Notes: generated by a model not told the origin, from the sequence alone. 64,000 bases of DNA from Cylicocyclus nassatus (GCA_958299035.1 CATQJL010000305.1:31075733-31139732); one strand, 5' to 3'; positions 1 to 11,895 are shown, counted from the first letter of the stretch. A program made the numbers and translations.

Positions 1-555
1 CGGCTTGAAGTACGCAAACCTTAATATAGGTGCAGCTATTCTGTGGCGTGACAGCCTTGCTGAATAGATTTTCTGTTTGCCTTTAGATAAAGGAATTAAA
101 CAATCAAAAGCGCAGCCACTGTCAAGATGCCTATCTTCCTATTTACTTAATTCCTCTTGATTATTCACCTTATCGGTTGTTTGTGCAAAGGGACTATCAA
201 AGAACAGGATCGAGTAATCCTTCTCTGAAGAACTTCTTACTTCAAAAATAGGTATTCACTGACTACAGCATTGTGAAAGTATTGTACTTGATTGTTTACA
301 TTTTGCTTACTTATCAAAGTTCTGGGCTGTAAACACAAGGCTTTTAGATCAACAGATCCTGCTGACAAGATATTCTTTCAAGTTGGAACCTTGTGGGAAG
401 CTTTACGTTCGATTATGCGAGGTTTTGCGAAGCAGCAGAAGTGTCGCCAATAATAGCAATCATGACCATTACAGAGTACCAAAATCTGACATATTCCCAC
501 TACTTTGTTTCTTCCGTTTTCTTCTATATCTCAAAATTCTCAATGCATATTTTGC
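1..555. other. No gene recognised
   Basis: AT-rich sequence without a convincing coding frame or terminal repeats. A short open frame at 383-574 (+) has no family resemblance and no clear splice context. I see nothing else to annotate here. Confidence 0.5.
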
Positions 556-1740
556 AATGACAACAATGCTGTAATCAGAGCCCAACATGAATGTGACAAG
601 TGTGAAGAAGGATATTAGGAGATCATAACCAAAAAGCTCCTCTATCAAAACAAGAAGGTAAGAGTTTCATTTCTCGCTTCTAAACCAGCTCAAGGATCCC
701 GATGTGAGAGAAGCTGACATTCTGTATGTCCTACCAGCCAATTTATTGATAAGCCATACTTTGGAGTACTTCGAGCAAACAATCGAAACGCACCTTTTAG
801 AAATCAAAAATTGGCAGCGAACCATTGCGTCTCGTTGAAAGGAGCCCATTCGTTTGAATAGAGCGGAAAATTGAAAACAGAAGTAGGGGGAATTGTTTGT
901 GTCTACCTGAACTTGGAAAACCCTTCGATAAGGTGCCTTATAAAGATATAGTGGGCCTTACGGAAATACAGAAATACATGGAGTTGGAGAAGTATTATAT
1001 GAATGAAATGATTTACCACAACGCTTAAGATCAAGTACAAAGAGCTGCATAGCAGTGGCGTACCCAGGATTTCGGCTCGGGGAGGGGGGGGGGGCGCGAC
1101 AAAAAAATTTTTCTAATGAAGGTGCGTGGCGTCAGCCACGCACTCCGAAAATTTTTTTGGGGTGCTTATCAAAATTTTTGCGGGTCCCCGACCTCTAAAA
1201 TCTGGAAAAAGGGGGCGTGGCGTCAGACACGCCTCCGAAAAAAATTTTTTTACAACGCTAATTTGAATTTTTGAAAATTTTTAAAAATTATTTTAATTAT
1301 TTACAAAAATAAACAAGTCACTTGCACATCTTTATAACCCATATAAGTAGCTTTCAAAAATTTCGCGACCCATTCTCAGGGGGGGGGGTGGGGCGCCCCC
1401 TCCCCGCTCCCCCCCTCGGTACGCCACTGCTGCATAGCAACTGAAAGGGTCTTAAATTAAAAGTATTGAGATTCATTCTTCCTTCCGGGCTCTTCTACTC
1501 AATGATAAAAGTCGCGATTGACCCTTCAAGCGTGAATCTCCTCAATTCTCTCCGCAGACGATGTGGTGTTGAAAGAAATAACAAGGAACTCAGAAGCTAA
1601 GGTACAAATTGGAAAGAAGGCTGCATATGGCTTCAGTCACATCTCAGCGAAAGGAGACTTATGAGAGAGTTTGTATATCAAAGGATGATGAAAAGTGTGG
1701 GCGTCACACTTTTGTTTGCAACGATTTCAAACGAAATAAA
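556..1740 (+). pseudogene. Unrecognised gene remnant interrupted by a MITE
   Basis: Four stretches on the plus strand look protein-like but cannot be joined into one frame. About 556-660 carries HECDKC and EEGY next to an in-frame stop. 665-838 reads 57 residues including LLNQLKDPDVREADILYVL. 858-1028 reads 56 residues including KPFDKVPYKDIVGL. 1451-1600 includes LPSGLFYSMIKVAIDPSS. An AATAAA polyadenylation signal lies at 1735-1740. The hAT-type element at 1053-1429 sits between the third and fourth stretches. I do not recognise the family. The reading could be a decayed gene, an unmodelled intron-rich gene, or chance open frames. Confidence 0.25.
1053..1429. mobile_element. hAT-type MITE, copy 1 (377 bp)
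   Basis: Terminal inverted repeats CAGTGGCGTACC and GGTACGCCACTG are flanked by a perfect 8-bp target duplication CTGCATAG (1045-1052 and 1430-1437). The 8-bp duplication and the CAG start are typical of hAT elements. There is no transposase. The interior is built from G/C homopolymer tracts and a repeated GGCGTCAGCCACGC motif, and is closely similar to the copy at 46549-46916. Confidence 0.93.
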
Positions 1741-2354
1741 GTATAAAATTATTTTTGCATGCCTAAACGGAGACATTTTCATATACTAATTTGAAAATAC
1801 TGGGCTTCCGCACATACACTGTGACTTCAGCAGCTCATTTTGAAGCTAATGCGTCTAAAATTGCCATGCAAAGTGTGTAGTCGTTGCGATGATCGATCAC
1901 GAAACAAACAAATTTTAAGAATAGGATTTTGTGGGGCCCAGTTTGAGGAATAATCCTTTGCCTAATAATTAATTTAATTTCTCCAAGATAGAATACGGTG
2001 TCATAATCATGATGCTGGCTGATTGCTCCGCAGTGACTATCAACTGGTAGCAGATTCCGGAGCATTAGAAGACTACAGTTCTCGCGACTTTCACATGTCT
2101 CAATATACAGACCGTTTATAAGCCATAGGCATATTAGCCTTCATAAAAGAATATTTTCACAGAAATATATATCACATGTCGTGACGCCCATACTTGGCAA
2201 CCCTGTACATTGCCATGTTTGCACCTTTCGGTGATTTCTTCAATCAATTTCCTTGAGAAGCTAAAGATGCAATCTGCAACACCAATTCACCACATATCTC
2301 TTCTCCTGCTCCGCTGATTTTAACATTCATCATTCGGGCCTCAGAATCTCCTTA
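1741..2354. other. No gene recognised
   Basis: Intergenic AT-rich DNA. A minus-strand open frame (1835-2065) has no family resemblance or splice support. Confidence 0.45.
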
Positions 2355-3192
2355 CAAAGGAACGATCCCAACTTAATGTGGCGATTTGGAATGAACCGCA
2401 TATCATTAGATGCGCCTTGATTAGCTGATTCCTATAGTCGATTCGTTGACCGACGGACTGGACATGACTGCGGAACATGCGCTGCGAGATAAAACGCTTG
2501 CCCCAACACAAATTCGCCATTGTACAAGTCGTGCTCTCGCAACATTTTAGCCGTTGACCGCACGGACTGCTCGCGTGGTCCGCCGCGCGTGGTCCGCAGC
2601 GGCGGACCACGCGCGGCGGACCACGCGAGCAGTCCGTGCGGTCAACGAATCGACGATACCTTCCATATCTGCAATACCGCTCTCTGCAAAAACTTATGAG
2701 CGGTTGGAAATGTGAGCAATGGTCGGTGCATAATGTGCTCCAATATCCAGCTTGGAAGTGTCTGATTAGCATGATACTGAGTGTACTGATTTCAAGAAAT
2801 GCTTACATTCAAAAGAAACACAAATAAGTGCTTTTGAACTACTAAAAAGCAACTAAAGTTCTTTGGTAAAGCTATGAACAATGAAAAATCCAAATTTGGC
2901 AAATATACAGCACCATACCCTGAGAATATCCTTCAAAAACACTTATTTGTGTTTCTATTAAATGTGAGCATTCATTAATCAGTCATTCAATATCATGCTA
3001 GTCATACACTCCCAAGTTGAATTTTGAAGCACATTATGCATTAAAACCCCATTGACTTCACATTTTCAACCGCTTATAACTTTTTGCGAGAACGGCATCG
3101 CAGATAGAAAGGTAGATTTGGAATGACATCCAGCTCATCAAGACACATCTAATGATTTGCGGTTCCATCCCATTCGCCACCTCAAAGGCACC
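2355..3192. mobile_element. Disrupted inverted-repeat element (ACAAAGGAACG end)
   Basis: The left end matches the left end of the element at 21089-21723 over about 75 bases (GGAACGATCCCAACTTA, then the GGTGGCGA-like box and ATTAGATGCG). Its right part (about 2980-3190) is the inverted counterpart but lacks the terminal bases, so the right edge is approximate. A GC-rich palindrome is inserted at 2552-2647. There is no transposase. By its TA flank on the left it is probably a Tc1/mariner-type non-autonomous element. Confidence 0.6.
2552..2647. repeat. Perfect GC-rich hairpin, 46-bp arms
   Basis: Bases 2552-2597 and 2602-2647 are exact reverse complements around the 4-base loop AGCG. Each arm repeats the motif CGTGGTCCGC. 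A related GTTGACCG/CGGACT motif also occurs at about 2447-2460. The arms are far richer in GC than the AT-rich surroundings. Confidence 0.95.
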
Positions 3193-3300
3193 GTCCACCC
3201 AAAATCTCGAATTCAATATTTTTGTCGCCTTCAGGCCTTTTGAAGGCCCTGATTCCGGATATGGAGTCGAAAATCCGCGAAACCCCTAAAAATCCCTGTC
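3187..3300. repeat. Dispersed repeat, copy 1
   Basis: Resembles 4928-5045: both have AAAATCTCGA(A/C)TTC, then CAGGCCTTTT, then CTGATTTC/CTGATTCCGGATATGG and a GAAAATCC-like end. It starts with GGCACCGTCCACCCA, a string also present near 63963, which suggests a repeat family present several times in the window. No coding content is seen. Confidence 0.5.
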
Positions 3301-6300
3301 TGAATCAATTCGAAGTGCTTGAATTTTGTCGCTTGAGAAGAATTTCTAAGCTTTCTTGAAAGATAGAAACAAGAACTCAGTTTATAATTGTATCCAAAAG
3401 TATCTATGTTGTACACGATACACTCATTATTGAAATCACGGTTTTTCTCATTAAATTTGAAGCAAAGAAAAGTTGCGACGTCGCACGCGCTTTCGCGTTG
3501 CCGCGCTTCGTTGAAACTGTTGTTCGATTTGTCCTCACCTAAACAAATGTCGGCCGCACAGCTCTAAGGGTTATTTGAAAAGTAGAAGCCTAGGCCTTTG
3601 ACTTGATAACCTTGGACAGAAAGAAAATCTCCTGCAAACATTGAAAAGTCCTTCAAATCCGCGTGCTGCATCATGTGCAGCACCGGTCCGAAACGTGTTA
3701 AATTATGTTTGGAAAATTACCGAAAAGTGAGAATTCGTAAACGAATCCCGTGCGAGGTTTTTTCCCGGATAGCTGGCGTTTTAACTAAGTGTTGGCTAAA
3801 GTAAACGAATCTTTTGCTCACTTTCGGAGTTTTTTGAATCTTAACTTTATATTGAGTGTAAGTAATTTCAAAGTCGCTTAAAACCCCCTATCTTCTACTC
3901 TAACGCCCCATTCGGAACTGGCGCACATATCTCCGTTCGCAAAGCCCCGCGTCAGGGACAATGGAAGCGCCCTGGAGTCAACTTCAATCAATTAGTTTTG
4001 GTTTTTTAGCTACGCTACAATTTTCCGTTAATTTGAATTCTAGGATTCTTCTCTTAGTGCTTCATAGTTCCTTTATCTTTGAGCTCATCAACATGCCGTA
4101 AACAAAGTGCTTTCTTGCTTTTTTTCTTACCCATTTCACTACCTTTGCCTCAACATTACCATATTTCGAAATTTAAGTGGATTCACGCGTCGTGCACGAT
4201 GGCGCTGACTTCCTTGAGAGTTGATACGTGAATTTTTTTCTGGGTTTCTCGAGGGAGGAGAAAAGCGAAGGTAATGGTGTATCGATATGAGGCGCCTTAA
4301 ATTGCGATTCAGGGCAAAATTGCCCCTAAGTTATAACTGTAAAAGTCTGAAATGTACACTTCAACTCGGGAGAGAGGATCCAGAGTTTACACTGTCCGCC
4401 AGAGCTAATCGGATTCGGTGCAAACCGAATCAAGCAAACAAATATTTCAGGCCGTTATCATACAGATTTTGTTGAGGACGGTCGACGGTCACTCCGCAAA
4501 AAAAGTTCTTCTGTCTCCATTTCGAAGTGTCCAAAATTAGCGTTGATAAAGAAAATAACAATAGGTTCACTGTCACAAAGTTTAGCGGGGTGAATCTTTG
4601 AGATGAAAATAACTAAGCAGGAGGAGAATTGAGTTGTCCAATGATGCAGATGATGTTTGAAGGGTAGATATTTTTGGGAAATGCCTTTATTTGTTAGGCG
4701 CTATGTGCGTGCGAATGCTCCCCGGAATTTCGGTGTACGATTTTATCGATATTTTTTGCATACCTAGAGTGAAAAGCTGGAGTTGTATGGAGGTGTCAGC
4801 GAGAATGCTGCTTGTGAACTAGTCACCTTGAAAATCATTGAGTACTTTTATCATTCACCGGATATTGAAAAGTTTAAGCTGAGGCGCGAGGAGTTGGTAA
4901 GGGCGGGGGGGGGGGGGGGAGGGAGGGCTAAAAGCCGCGTCCAGGCAAAATCTCGACTTCTACTTTTTTGCTTATCCAGGCCTTTTCATGGCGCTGATTT
5001 CAAATATGGTACTCAAACTGCGTGAAATCCTGAGAAAAAACCATTTTTAGAAAACTTTGTGAAAAGCCTGGATGAGTGCTTCTAATGCTATTATTGTGGA
5101 AAGCAAGCATTAACAGGTAGACACCATGTGTTCCATTATGTTTACCACGTGAAACGTCAACCTGGGAATCCGTTCAAGGGGGCGGGCCGTGCGAGGTAGC
5201 GGGCGTGGTCCTCGAGGCTAGGCATTTTCTGCGCCATTTTTCTCCTTTTACGAGGGGTGTTTGAAAGTCGGATCAGCGCGATAGCTCTAGATCGAGGCTC
5301 TAATACTCGAATATGACATATCAGAAAATTGTCAAATCTGCCCGGACGCGGCCTTCAAGTGAGTATAATGATTAGGGAATTATGTAGAAGTGGAACAGAG
5401 AATGAGACGCTGTATAGGAGTGAGAAACGGCAATATTGTTATAGTGTATTGACAGGGCCGAGCGGAGAAGGTATGGCTATGGGTATGCCAGCTATACATA
5501 TATTCTTGATGTAGGCCCAGAAATATTTGTGACGTACGAGCGTACGATCTTTTTAGATGGGAAAAAATCTGATTCCTTGGAAAATGGAAAAGAAATGAAA
5601 ACAGAGTCCTTCTTGTTTTTTTGTGGAATATGCTGTACCTGTCTAGGGAATAGATAATGAATTTTGCTTTGTCAACACCTCGATCTTTTTCTAAAAAATT
5701 ACATAAGCTTATTCAGAACGTCGAAGGTTTTTATGAGGGCGATCAAAGAAATTAGGAATAATGCCTGCATTTTATAAAGAAGACAGCGAATGCTGTAAGA
5801 GATGCGTCAGCACAGGAATAAGAATTTGCGAAAGGCAATGTTTGCATTGCCACGGTGTTTGTTTTGAGATTCATAGTATTCACCACGATTATGCATGTGT
5901 TTTATGTGCGAACGTCTTGCATCCATTCAAACTACATATGAGCAATATACGCGAATGCCATGACTAAGAGTAAGTGTTCAAGTTGTAGGTTGAAAGTAAA
6001 CTTTATCTCAACTGCTTCTCGTTGATTTTTATTTAGAACTAGATGACTTTCCCGGTCCCGGGCCATTGTTCACTGGCTTGGGGTAGATACAATAGGTTGT
6101 CAGCAAGATTACTGTACTGCTATTCCCCGGGGAACGGTCAAGAGGTACGATCGGCGCAAATTTTTCGCGAAGCGCCGCAACCTGACTTCAACAGTACATT
6201 ATCTAGCACTCATCTTGCGCTAAAACTTATGGCATTGTGTATCTACCCCACCCCGCAATCCTAGTCCTCCGCTGTGTCAACTTAGGGAGTTTCGTGGGGA

Positions 6301-6424
6301 ACGGAATTTAGGCGCGGCGTTTCACATATTTTTTTTCTTGTCGTGCAGCCCGAGTACCCCCCCCCCCCACTTCTCCTCTTCCATCTTATAAATGACTTAC
6401 CTTGGGACGTCCCTTCAATACCGC
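3301..6424. other. Gene-free stretch with a dispersed repeat
   Basis: No gene is supported. It holds the second copy of a dispersed repeat (about 4928-5045), a run of about 15 G at 4905-4919, and a small inverted repeat (GGGGTAGATACAAT near 6079 against ATTGTGTATCTACCCC near 6236). Open frames at 4287-4475, 5761-5967 and 6043-6264 show no recognisable domain. Confidence 0.45.
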
Positions 6425-6840
6425 ATCCTCGTGATCCTGAGGTGGAAATGAGATTTACCGCCCTAGCTTACATGATTGTGAGGGGTTGAAACATGATAAG
6501 ACATGATTGTGAGGAGTTGAAACATGATAAGCCATCACTTCCTTAGAAACACGTAAACAAATCGATAAATCTATAGAAGGACCTGACGAATCGCCGTGAA
6601 AAGTAGCCTATCATCTGCGCAGGGGTCGAAAACGTATATGTGTGAAGTTTCAGCTGAATCGGTTGAGCGGCGCGCGTATCTACAGCGCACATAGCCTCCA
6701 AACTCACAATTATGAGTTATATATATAGTTGAGTTAGCTTCCCCGTTTGTACTATATTTTGGTAATCAGCACCCGCCCACTTACCCCCGTTTACCAACTC
6801 CCCTGCGCAGCCCTTTGCAAGCAAATCGATAAAATCGATA
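6425..6840. repeat. Diverged Helitron-like fragment
   Basis: Contains the duplicated unit TGATTGTGAGGAGTTGAAAC (two copies about 6474-6528) and fragments that resemble the element at 62522-63237: ATCGATAAA tracts, GTAGCCTATCATC, TATATGTGTGAAGTTTCAGC and TAATCAGCA. Boundaries are not visible. Confidence 0.4.
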
Positions 6841-7069
6841 AATAATAGATGGTCCTTGAAGGCAGCGTCCCACCAGATTGGGATTACCTGGCTCTGGTAG
6901 TAATGTACTAGTAGACCCCCCTAACTAAGCTACGACAAAAGTTTGCAGCGCGAAAGGGGGTCTACGAAGTCTGCAAATCGTCTCCATGCGGACTTGCAAG
7001 TGGCCCGGATCTTACGGTAGGCTGGGGCGAGTACGAGATGCATGCAGGGCATCATGACGTGAGTGCTAG

Positions 7070-7202
7070 GGGTAGGGGAACGGAAGCCGCCAGCTTCGGT
7101 CGCCTGCGCGGAATGCTGGTCGGAACGACATGCAACAACGTTGCGAAAGGACCAGTTAGCCGCGAAAGGCGGCTCAAACTGGCGGCTTTCGTTCCCCTAC
7201 TC
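7070..7202. mobile_element. 133-bp MITE with 9-bp target duplication
   Basis: Terminal inverted repeats (GGGTAGGGGAACGGAAGCC at the left; the right end reads GGCTTTCGTTCCCCTACTC) are flanked by perfect GAGTGCTAG duplications at 7061-7069 and 7203-7211. A 9-bp duplication suggests a Mutator-like origin. It lies inside a wider imperfect inverted repeat (GATCTTACGGTAGGC near 7010 against CCTACCGTAAGATTC near 7261). Confidence 0.85.
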
Positions 7203-7449
7203 GAGTGCTAGGCGTGCTCTGGCCTTGCAGTTCAAATTCGATTTGTGGGCGGCGTTCGGGCCTACCGTAAGATTCGGGCCACTTTCGGAGCAAATTTCAG
7301 GCTCGGTAGAACCCTTCTATCGATCCGAACTTCAGTATTCGCTTAGGTAGGTACATCGCCACAGAAACCGGACACCCACCTTTTGCCGGGATGCTGCCTT
7401 CAAGACTAATATTGCATTTCAGCATGCTTTACCCCCCCCCCCCCCCCCT

Positions 7450-7690
7450 GCCACCTCCCAGCTCTGTGACTCACACTTTTCCAAAGGATCTATAAAAATC
7501 GATAGATTTGGTATCGATCGATGACGGAATGTAGCCTATGACATCCGCCCCGCCTCGAAGTGTAGTGTGCACAGTGTAGTGTGCACTGGTTCAGAAATGG
7601 AATTTTCTATTCGGAACGTACGTACACACATACAGACAGACATATGTACATACAGATAAATAAACAGGCTTTCAGTTTTTCATATCACAT
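7450..7690 (-). repeat. Helitron-like end fragment
   Basis: Reverse-orientation match to the 5' half of the 62522-63237 element: ATCGAT tracts, TAGCCTATGACATCCGCC, GAAATGGAATTTTCTATTCG, then a CATACAGACAGACATA run ending near a CAGCTTT-like string. It follows a C homopolymer of about 17 bases (7432-7448). Confidence 0.6.
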
Positions 7691-7699
7691 ATAACAGCT

Positions 7700-8208
7700 T
7701 TTTGTCCGTTTCGCAACGGCCTACATATTTGTATTCATAACGTTGGGAATAGGATTATTGGTGCTTCCGCATCGGCGAATAGCGAAGTCTTATCAGTAGA
7801 GCTGTTTAAAGACGGAATTACATGTAATCACAGAAACGTCGTCTAAAGTGGTGCTGAAACAAAGTTTGAGGGAAAGTTTTGGAGCTCGAATCAGCGTCGC
7901 AATTTTGTAAAAGGCAGAAAAAGTGCGCGACCCCAATCATGAGGTTGTTAACTGACAATAAGTTTGCACCTGATTCGGTAACTTTTTGCTTTTTGGCATT
8001 AATGCGCTCATCCTTTGATATCGTATAGATTGAAGTGTGAACTACAAACTGGCACAAACTGGTGGCTTTTTGACAACAAAATAGAGAAATCCAAACAATC
8101 GAAATCTCTTAAATACGAGGCGGGTCGTGGGCAAAAATGAAGCCATTTGCAGCTTAAGCCACACCCATAAAGATCCGGAATTTTGCATAATATGTTGCTA
8201 GAGGTTTA
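7700..8208. other. No gene recognised
   Basis: A minus-strand open frame of 79 codons (7818-8057) has no recognisable domain. No repeats with clear ends are visible. Confidence 0.4.
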
Positions 8209-8695
8209 TTAGGTTGGCTCGAAAGTTCTGGGACATTGCATTTGGACAGTTTTTGTTTGGATGTACGCATTAATTGGGGCATGCTGCATACCATTAAATA
8301 GAGGAAAGCAATCTCTACAGAACTATGGTAAGCAGAAGCAACATCAATGTTTTCTGTGAAAATTCGGGCGAAAATTCCAAAACATAGAATTTTGACCTAA
8401 CCCAGATTTCCAGATCCTATAAACGTTTTAAAATCCCCGCATGCTCCAATTTATAGTACAAACATACTTATATACTTACAATCACAGTTTGTGAGGAATT
8501 TGAGCTTAAACAACAAGAAAATCGAGGTGATAAAAAAGTGGCAAACTCCGCCCCCTTTGGTCCTAGACTCCTCCCATTTGCTTAGATACCAGCTATGGGC
8601 GAGGGAGAGTACAACCGCAAATTTTCGAGGATGTACATGCATTGGGTTAAGAGAAATAGCAAATTTAGTCCGAAAATGTCCCAGAACCAACCTAA
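8209..8695. mobile_element. Mariner-like MITE (487 bp)
   Basis: Ends TTAGGTTGG and CCAACCTAA flanked by TA. The inverted repeat continues inward as TCGAAAGTTCTGGGACAT and its complement ATGTCCCAGAAC. This resembles the TTAGGTTG-type termini of mariner elements. The open frames on both strands at 8451-8727 fall inside it and are not a transposase. Confidence 0.85.
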
Positions 8696-9079
8696 TAGTT
8701 TGGCTCAATGAAAAAAATGGAATTTGAACCTTAAAAAGCGAAAGGAGATGTTATGTGTAAGTCTGTTGGGGGACAAGAGTCAAGTAGGAATCTCAAGATT
8801 CGTCGATACTTTGCATAATGGGGTTATCTAATCAGCACGAATATCATAATTCTTGAGGTAACGTCGCTGCGGTTTTAGGGTAAGGCTACATTCTGTAAAT
8901 CTGCCGTTACCTTAAAAAAAGCCACACCATGCACGATCAGTAACATTTTTGTGATCAGCATGTCGGATAATTTCCTAAAGGCAAATTTCAGCCAAAACTG
9001 TATTAATGTAAAGTTCTTCTGCCATTTACCGTATACCTAATGTAATCATCGGTGCGGCCTTAAAATTTGGCACAACGAT
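8696..9079. other. No gene recognised
   Basis: Intergenic. No coding frame, terminal repeat or RNA gene is visible. Confidence 0.4.
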
Positions 9080-9663
9080 AGCTGCACTTGTAGCTAGTTT
9101 AGATTTGCAGTATGGAGCGAATCACCGTTCTCTCTTCGTCACTGTAGGATTACTGTAGGAACTTCGACAGGCTTTTAGGCCATTACAGGCCATATTCTGC
9201 CTCGGAATGAAACGAAACAAACCAAAAACTCTCACACTATTCTAATGGAAGCCTCTGATGAATATGAAATTTCCACTTAACTGTGATGCTTCTTTTCAAG
9301 GTTATCCCAGGTAAACCTTAATAACCGAATTTTCAGCATTTGTCAAAAATGTGATTACTCCGTAAAAAGCTGAAAACACCCGTGAAAAGTAGTGTAGTGG
9401 AATCAGCGTGCGCGAAACCCTAATACACGATTTTTCAGACTTTTTGAAAAACATTTTGTTAGATGACATATTTCATAATGGTTTCACATGCTGGAAGTTC
9501 ATACCGTAATCTCACAGTAACGAAAGGCGATCAGTGATTCGCTTCATACTGTAAATCCAAGTTGAAGCCTCCTCTACAGAATGCTACTTGAAGGCGAAAA
9601 AAATCCTAATGGGGAGAGAGTTATCAATGACTAGAAAGTGTGTACTTGCTTTTGGGACCCCTG
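9080..9663. mobile_element. Diverged copy of the CAGGGTGTC element family
   Basis: Shares interior sequence with 27401-28078 and 38958-39653: GATTTGCAGTATGGAGCGAA, CTGTAGGATTACTGTAGGAA, and the inverted CTGTAAATCCAAGTTGAAGCC. It ends in ACCCCTG followed by TA. The left terminus is not recognisable, so the start is approximate. Confidence 0.6.
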
Positions 9664-9828
9664 TATAATACATTGAGAGAGAAATTATAATATTTTGGAA
9701 AAGCTGCAAACTCTGTGAATAACCCAGTATATACCTCTATTCCTTCTACTTTGCGTGTTACTCTTAATTCACTGGACTTTTTTCTTTCACTAGATTTAGC
9801 CATTAGTTATAAAATTCAGATAGGTTTA

Positions 9829-10031
9829 GGCCCCGGACAGACTTCACGCGATTTGATTGTCGCGACTGAATCGCGACGAGACAACTGTTACAACATCATT
9901 CCATGCCGATCAACTTGCGTTTCGGTTGTGATATTTTTCCAGCCCGAAATTTTTGAATGTGAAATGAAAATGAATGGAAATGTCGGCGATTGAGTCGCGA
10001 CGATCAAATCGCGTAAAGTCTGTCCGGGGCC
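9829..10031. mobile_element. PIF/Harbinger-like MITE, GGCCCCGGACAG family (203 bp)
   Basis: Terminal repeats of about 40 bp (GGCCCCGGACAGACTTCACG; the right end is its complement) are flanked by TTA on both sides (9826-9828 and 10032-10034). A 3-bp TTA duplication is the PIF/Harbinger signature. A same-length copy lies at 57140-57342. Confidence 0.88.
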
Positions 10032-10111
10032 TTATACGTTTACGCAGAACTTTCGTAACAAAGTGTCTGTCCGGGGCCTTATACGTTTACGCAGAACTTT
10101 CGTAACAAAGT
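10018..10111. repeat. 47-bp tandem duplication across a MITE end
   Basis: Two identical 47-bp copies (10018-10064 and 10065-10111) start GTCTGTCCGGGGCC and end GTAACAAAGT. The unit covers the last 14 bases of the Harbinger-like MITE plus its right flank, so the duplication happened after insertion. Confidence 0.95.
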
Positions 10112-11744
10112 ATCTAATAGGTCTGATTAATACGACCATAGCTTGTTTTCGTGGCTTAATAATCATCCTATGTATAGGTCATTCACAAAATCGTGGAGAC
10201 GGTTTTGACTGCGGGTTCTGAGCCGACAGTTGCAGAAATCACTCAAACAAAAAGGCATTACCTCAATTCTCAACTCATCGTCAGTCACTTCCAGTATTTA
10301 AATGTATCATATGTAATGTATCAAATGTATCATAAGCAGAGAAATTACTTGAGTAGAGAAGAAATCAAGAAAACAGCGTTGCCGGGTATGCGTACTTGTC
10401 GCGCGCGGTCGCACCATCGTCACGATTTCTCGAATCCCTAGTGCTTGAAGATCTCATTTACCCTATAGCATTATCTCTTTCAAGCAATTATGACGCAGAA
10501 AAAAGAAAGGAGAGAGTAAAAGCAGATACTATCAAAAAAGACGAAGCCACAAATGACTCAAGCAACTACGAGACCTTATATCTTCCCTGCGCTTTGTTCT
10601 TTCCGTTCCAAAAGTTGCTATGGCTTTGAAATCTTTCTTCGTAATTAACGAGAGGTGCAGTTGGCTACAGAGTACTTTGCTTGGAACTGAAACCAATTCG
10701 GGTTTCACCTGATGAAGTAAAAAAAATGACAAAAACGAATAATCGAAAGAGCACTGTTCAAAGTTATGAGTGGAGAGATGGCAGCACAGATCGCTATGTC
10801 GCAATTTTATCTGGATCATCTTTGCAACGTGTGCGTATGACATCAAATGGCCTTTTCAAAATGGTCATAAAAACTGAATCATCAAAAGCAAAACAATTTT
10901 CCGAAAACATCTGAAGGACATTATTCCACAATTTGCTTGAAAAATTCTGAACATAGTCCGAAGCTCGTGAATCGGCGGATTCTGTCAAGAAAATGAAAAT
11001 CTGCAAATTTTTGTCTTGAAATTTTCTACAACAAAAGAATTTTCTCATTGTTTATTACTTGAGCATAGCTAAAAGTTCAGCTGGAATTTTTGCAGCCACA
11101 AAATTTTTATTCAAATTCTGATCCTACTCTGATAGACTTCCATTCGATTTTTGATCAGCATGGTGGGCTTATGGGATCACACTTCACGTTTTTGATGGCG
11201 GGTCAACTCAAGTCTTGTAAACTTTTGATTTCATAATTTTTTCAATCAACGGAAACACTCGAACTGATACATTGAGATTAGAATACTTTGCTCCAGAAGT
11301 GGAAAAGTCATTTCTGCTGCCATTTAGCACAAGCTGAAAGGAAAATTATTTTGAAAAATGGCTAAAAATTTCAGTCGCCGAAGTATGAACGTCTACGAAA
11401 ATTTATTCTTATTTTTGCTTTTGATTCTTTGACCTGCTTTTTCTATCCAACCATGTAAAATTCAAGGCAAAACGATTTAGTCAGTATTTTCTTGATTAAG
11501 CTTGCTTTCAATAATAGTCATTTTCGACTGTGTCATCAGTATTTTTCCTAGTGGGTATACTTCATAAGTCCGACGTTTCACTTGACTCGTTTTTTCACAT
11601 GTCTTGTATATACCATGCAGCGAATTTGCACATCGGAAGTAGACATATTTGAATAGTCATTGTCAAGTTTTTATTCAGCACTAGGTGGCAAATCCGGCTC
11701 CGCTCTGCCCTGTCAATAATATTTATATTGTAATTAGCATGCTC
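10112..11744. other. No gene recognised
   Basis: Several overlapping open frames of 77-104 codons (10193-11048, both strands) show no domain, signal peptide or consistent splice signals. One plus-strand frame (10681-10914) has a protein-like composition but no recognisable family. Confidence 0.35.
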
Positions 11745-11895
11745 ACATACACACCTGTGCCAACTTCCGGTCTCATAGCTCAAAATGCAATTCGAGAGAA
11801 TCGATATCGATCGATAACGGAAAGTTGCCCACGAAGTGTATGTGTGCAAAGTTTAGTCCGGCTCGGTTCAGAAATTAAAATTTCCATTCAGAACA
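11745..11895 (-). repeat. Helitron-like end fragment, interrupted
   Basis: Matches the 62522-63237 family in reverse orientation (CACCTGTGCCAACTTCCGG, ATCGATATCGATCGATAACG, GAAGTGTATGTGTGCAAAG, TTCCATTCAGAACA). The CATACAGACATACA-type run that should follow reappears in pieces at about 12606-12619 and 14043-14070, on either side of three inserted elements. Confidence 0.65.

Noticed and set aside
10532..11048. Frames of 84-104 codons on both strands
   Set aside because: There is no recognisable domain and the strands are in mutual conflict, so I treated the region as intergenic.
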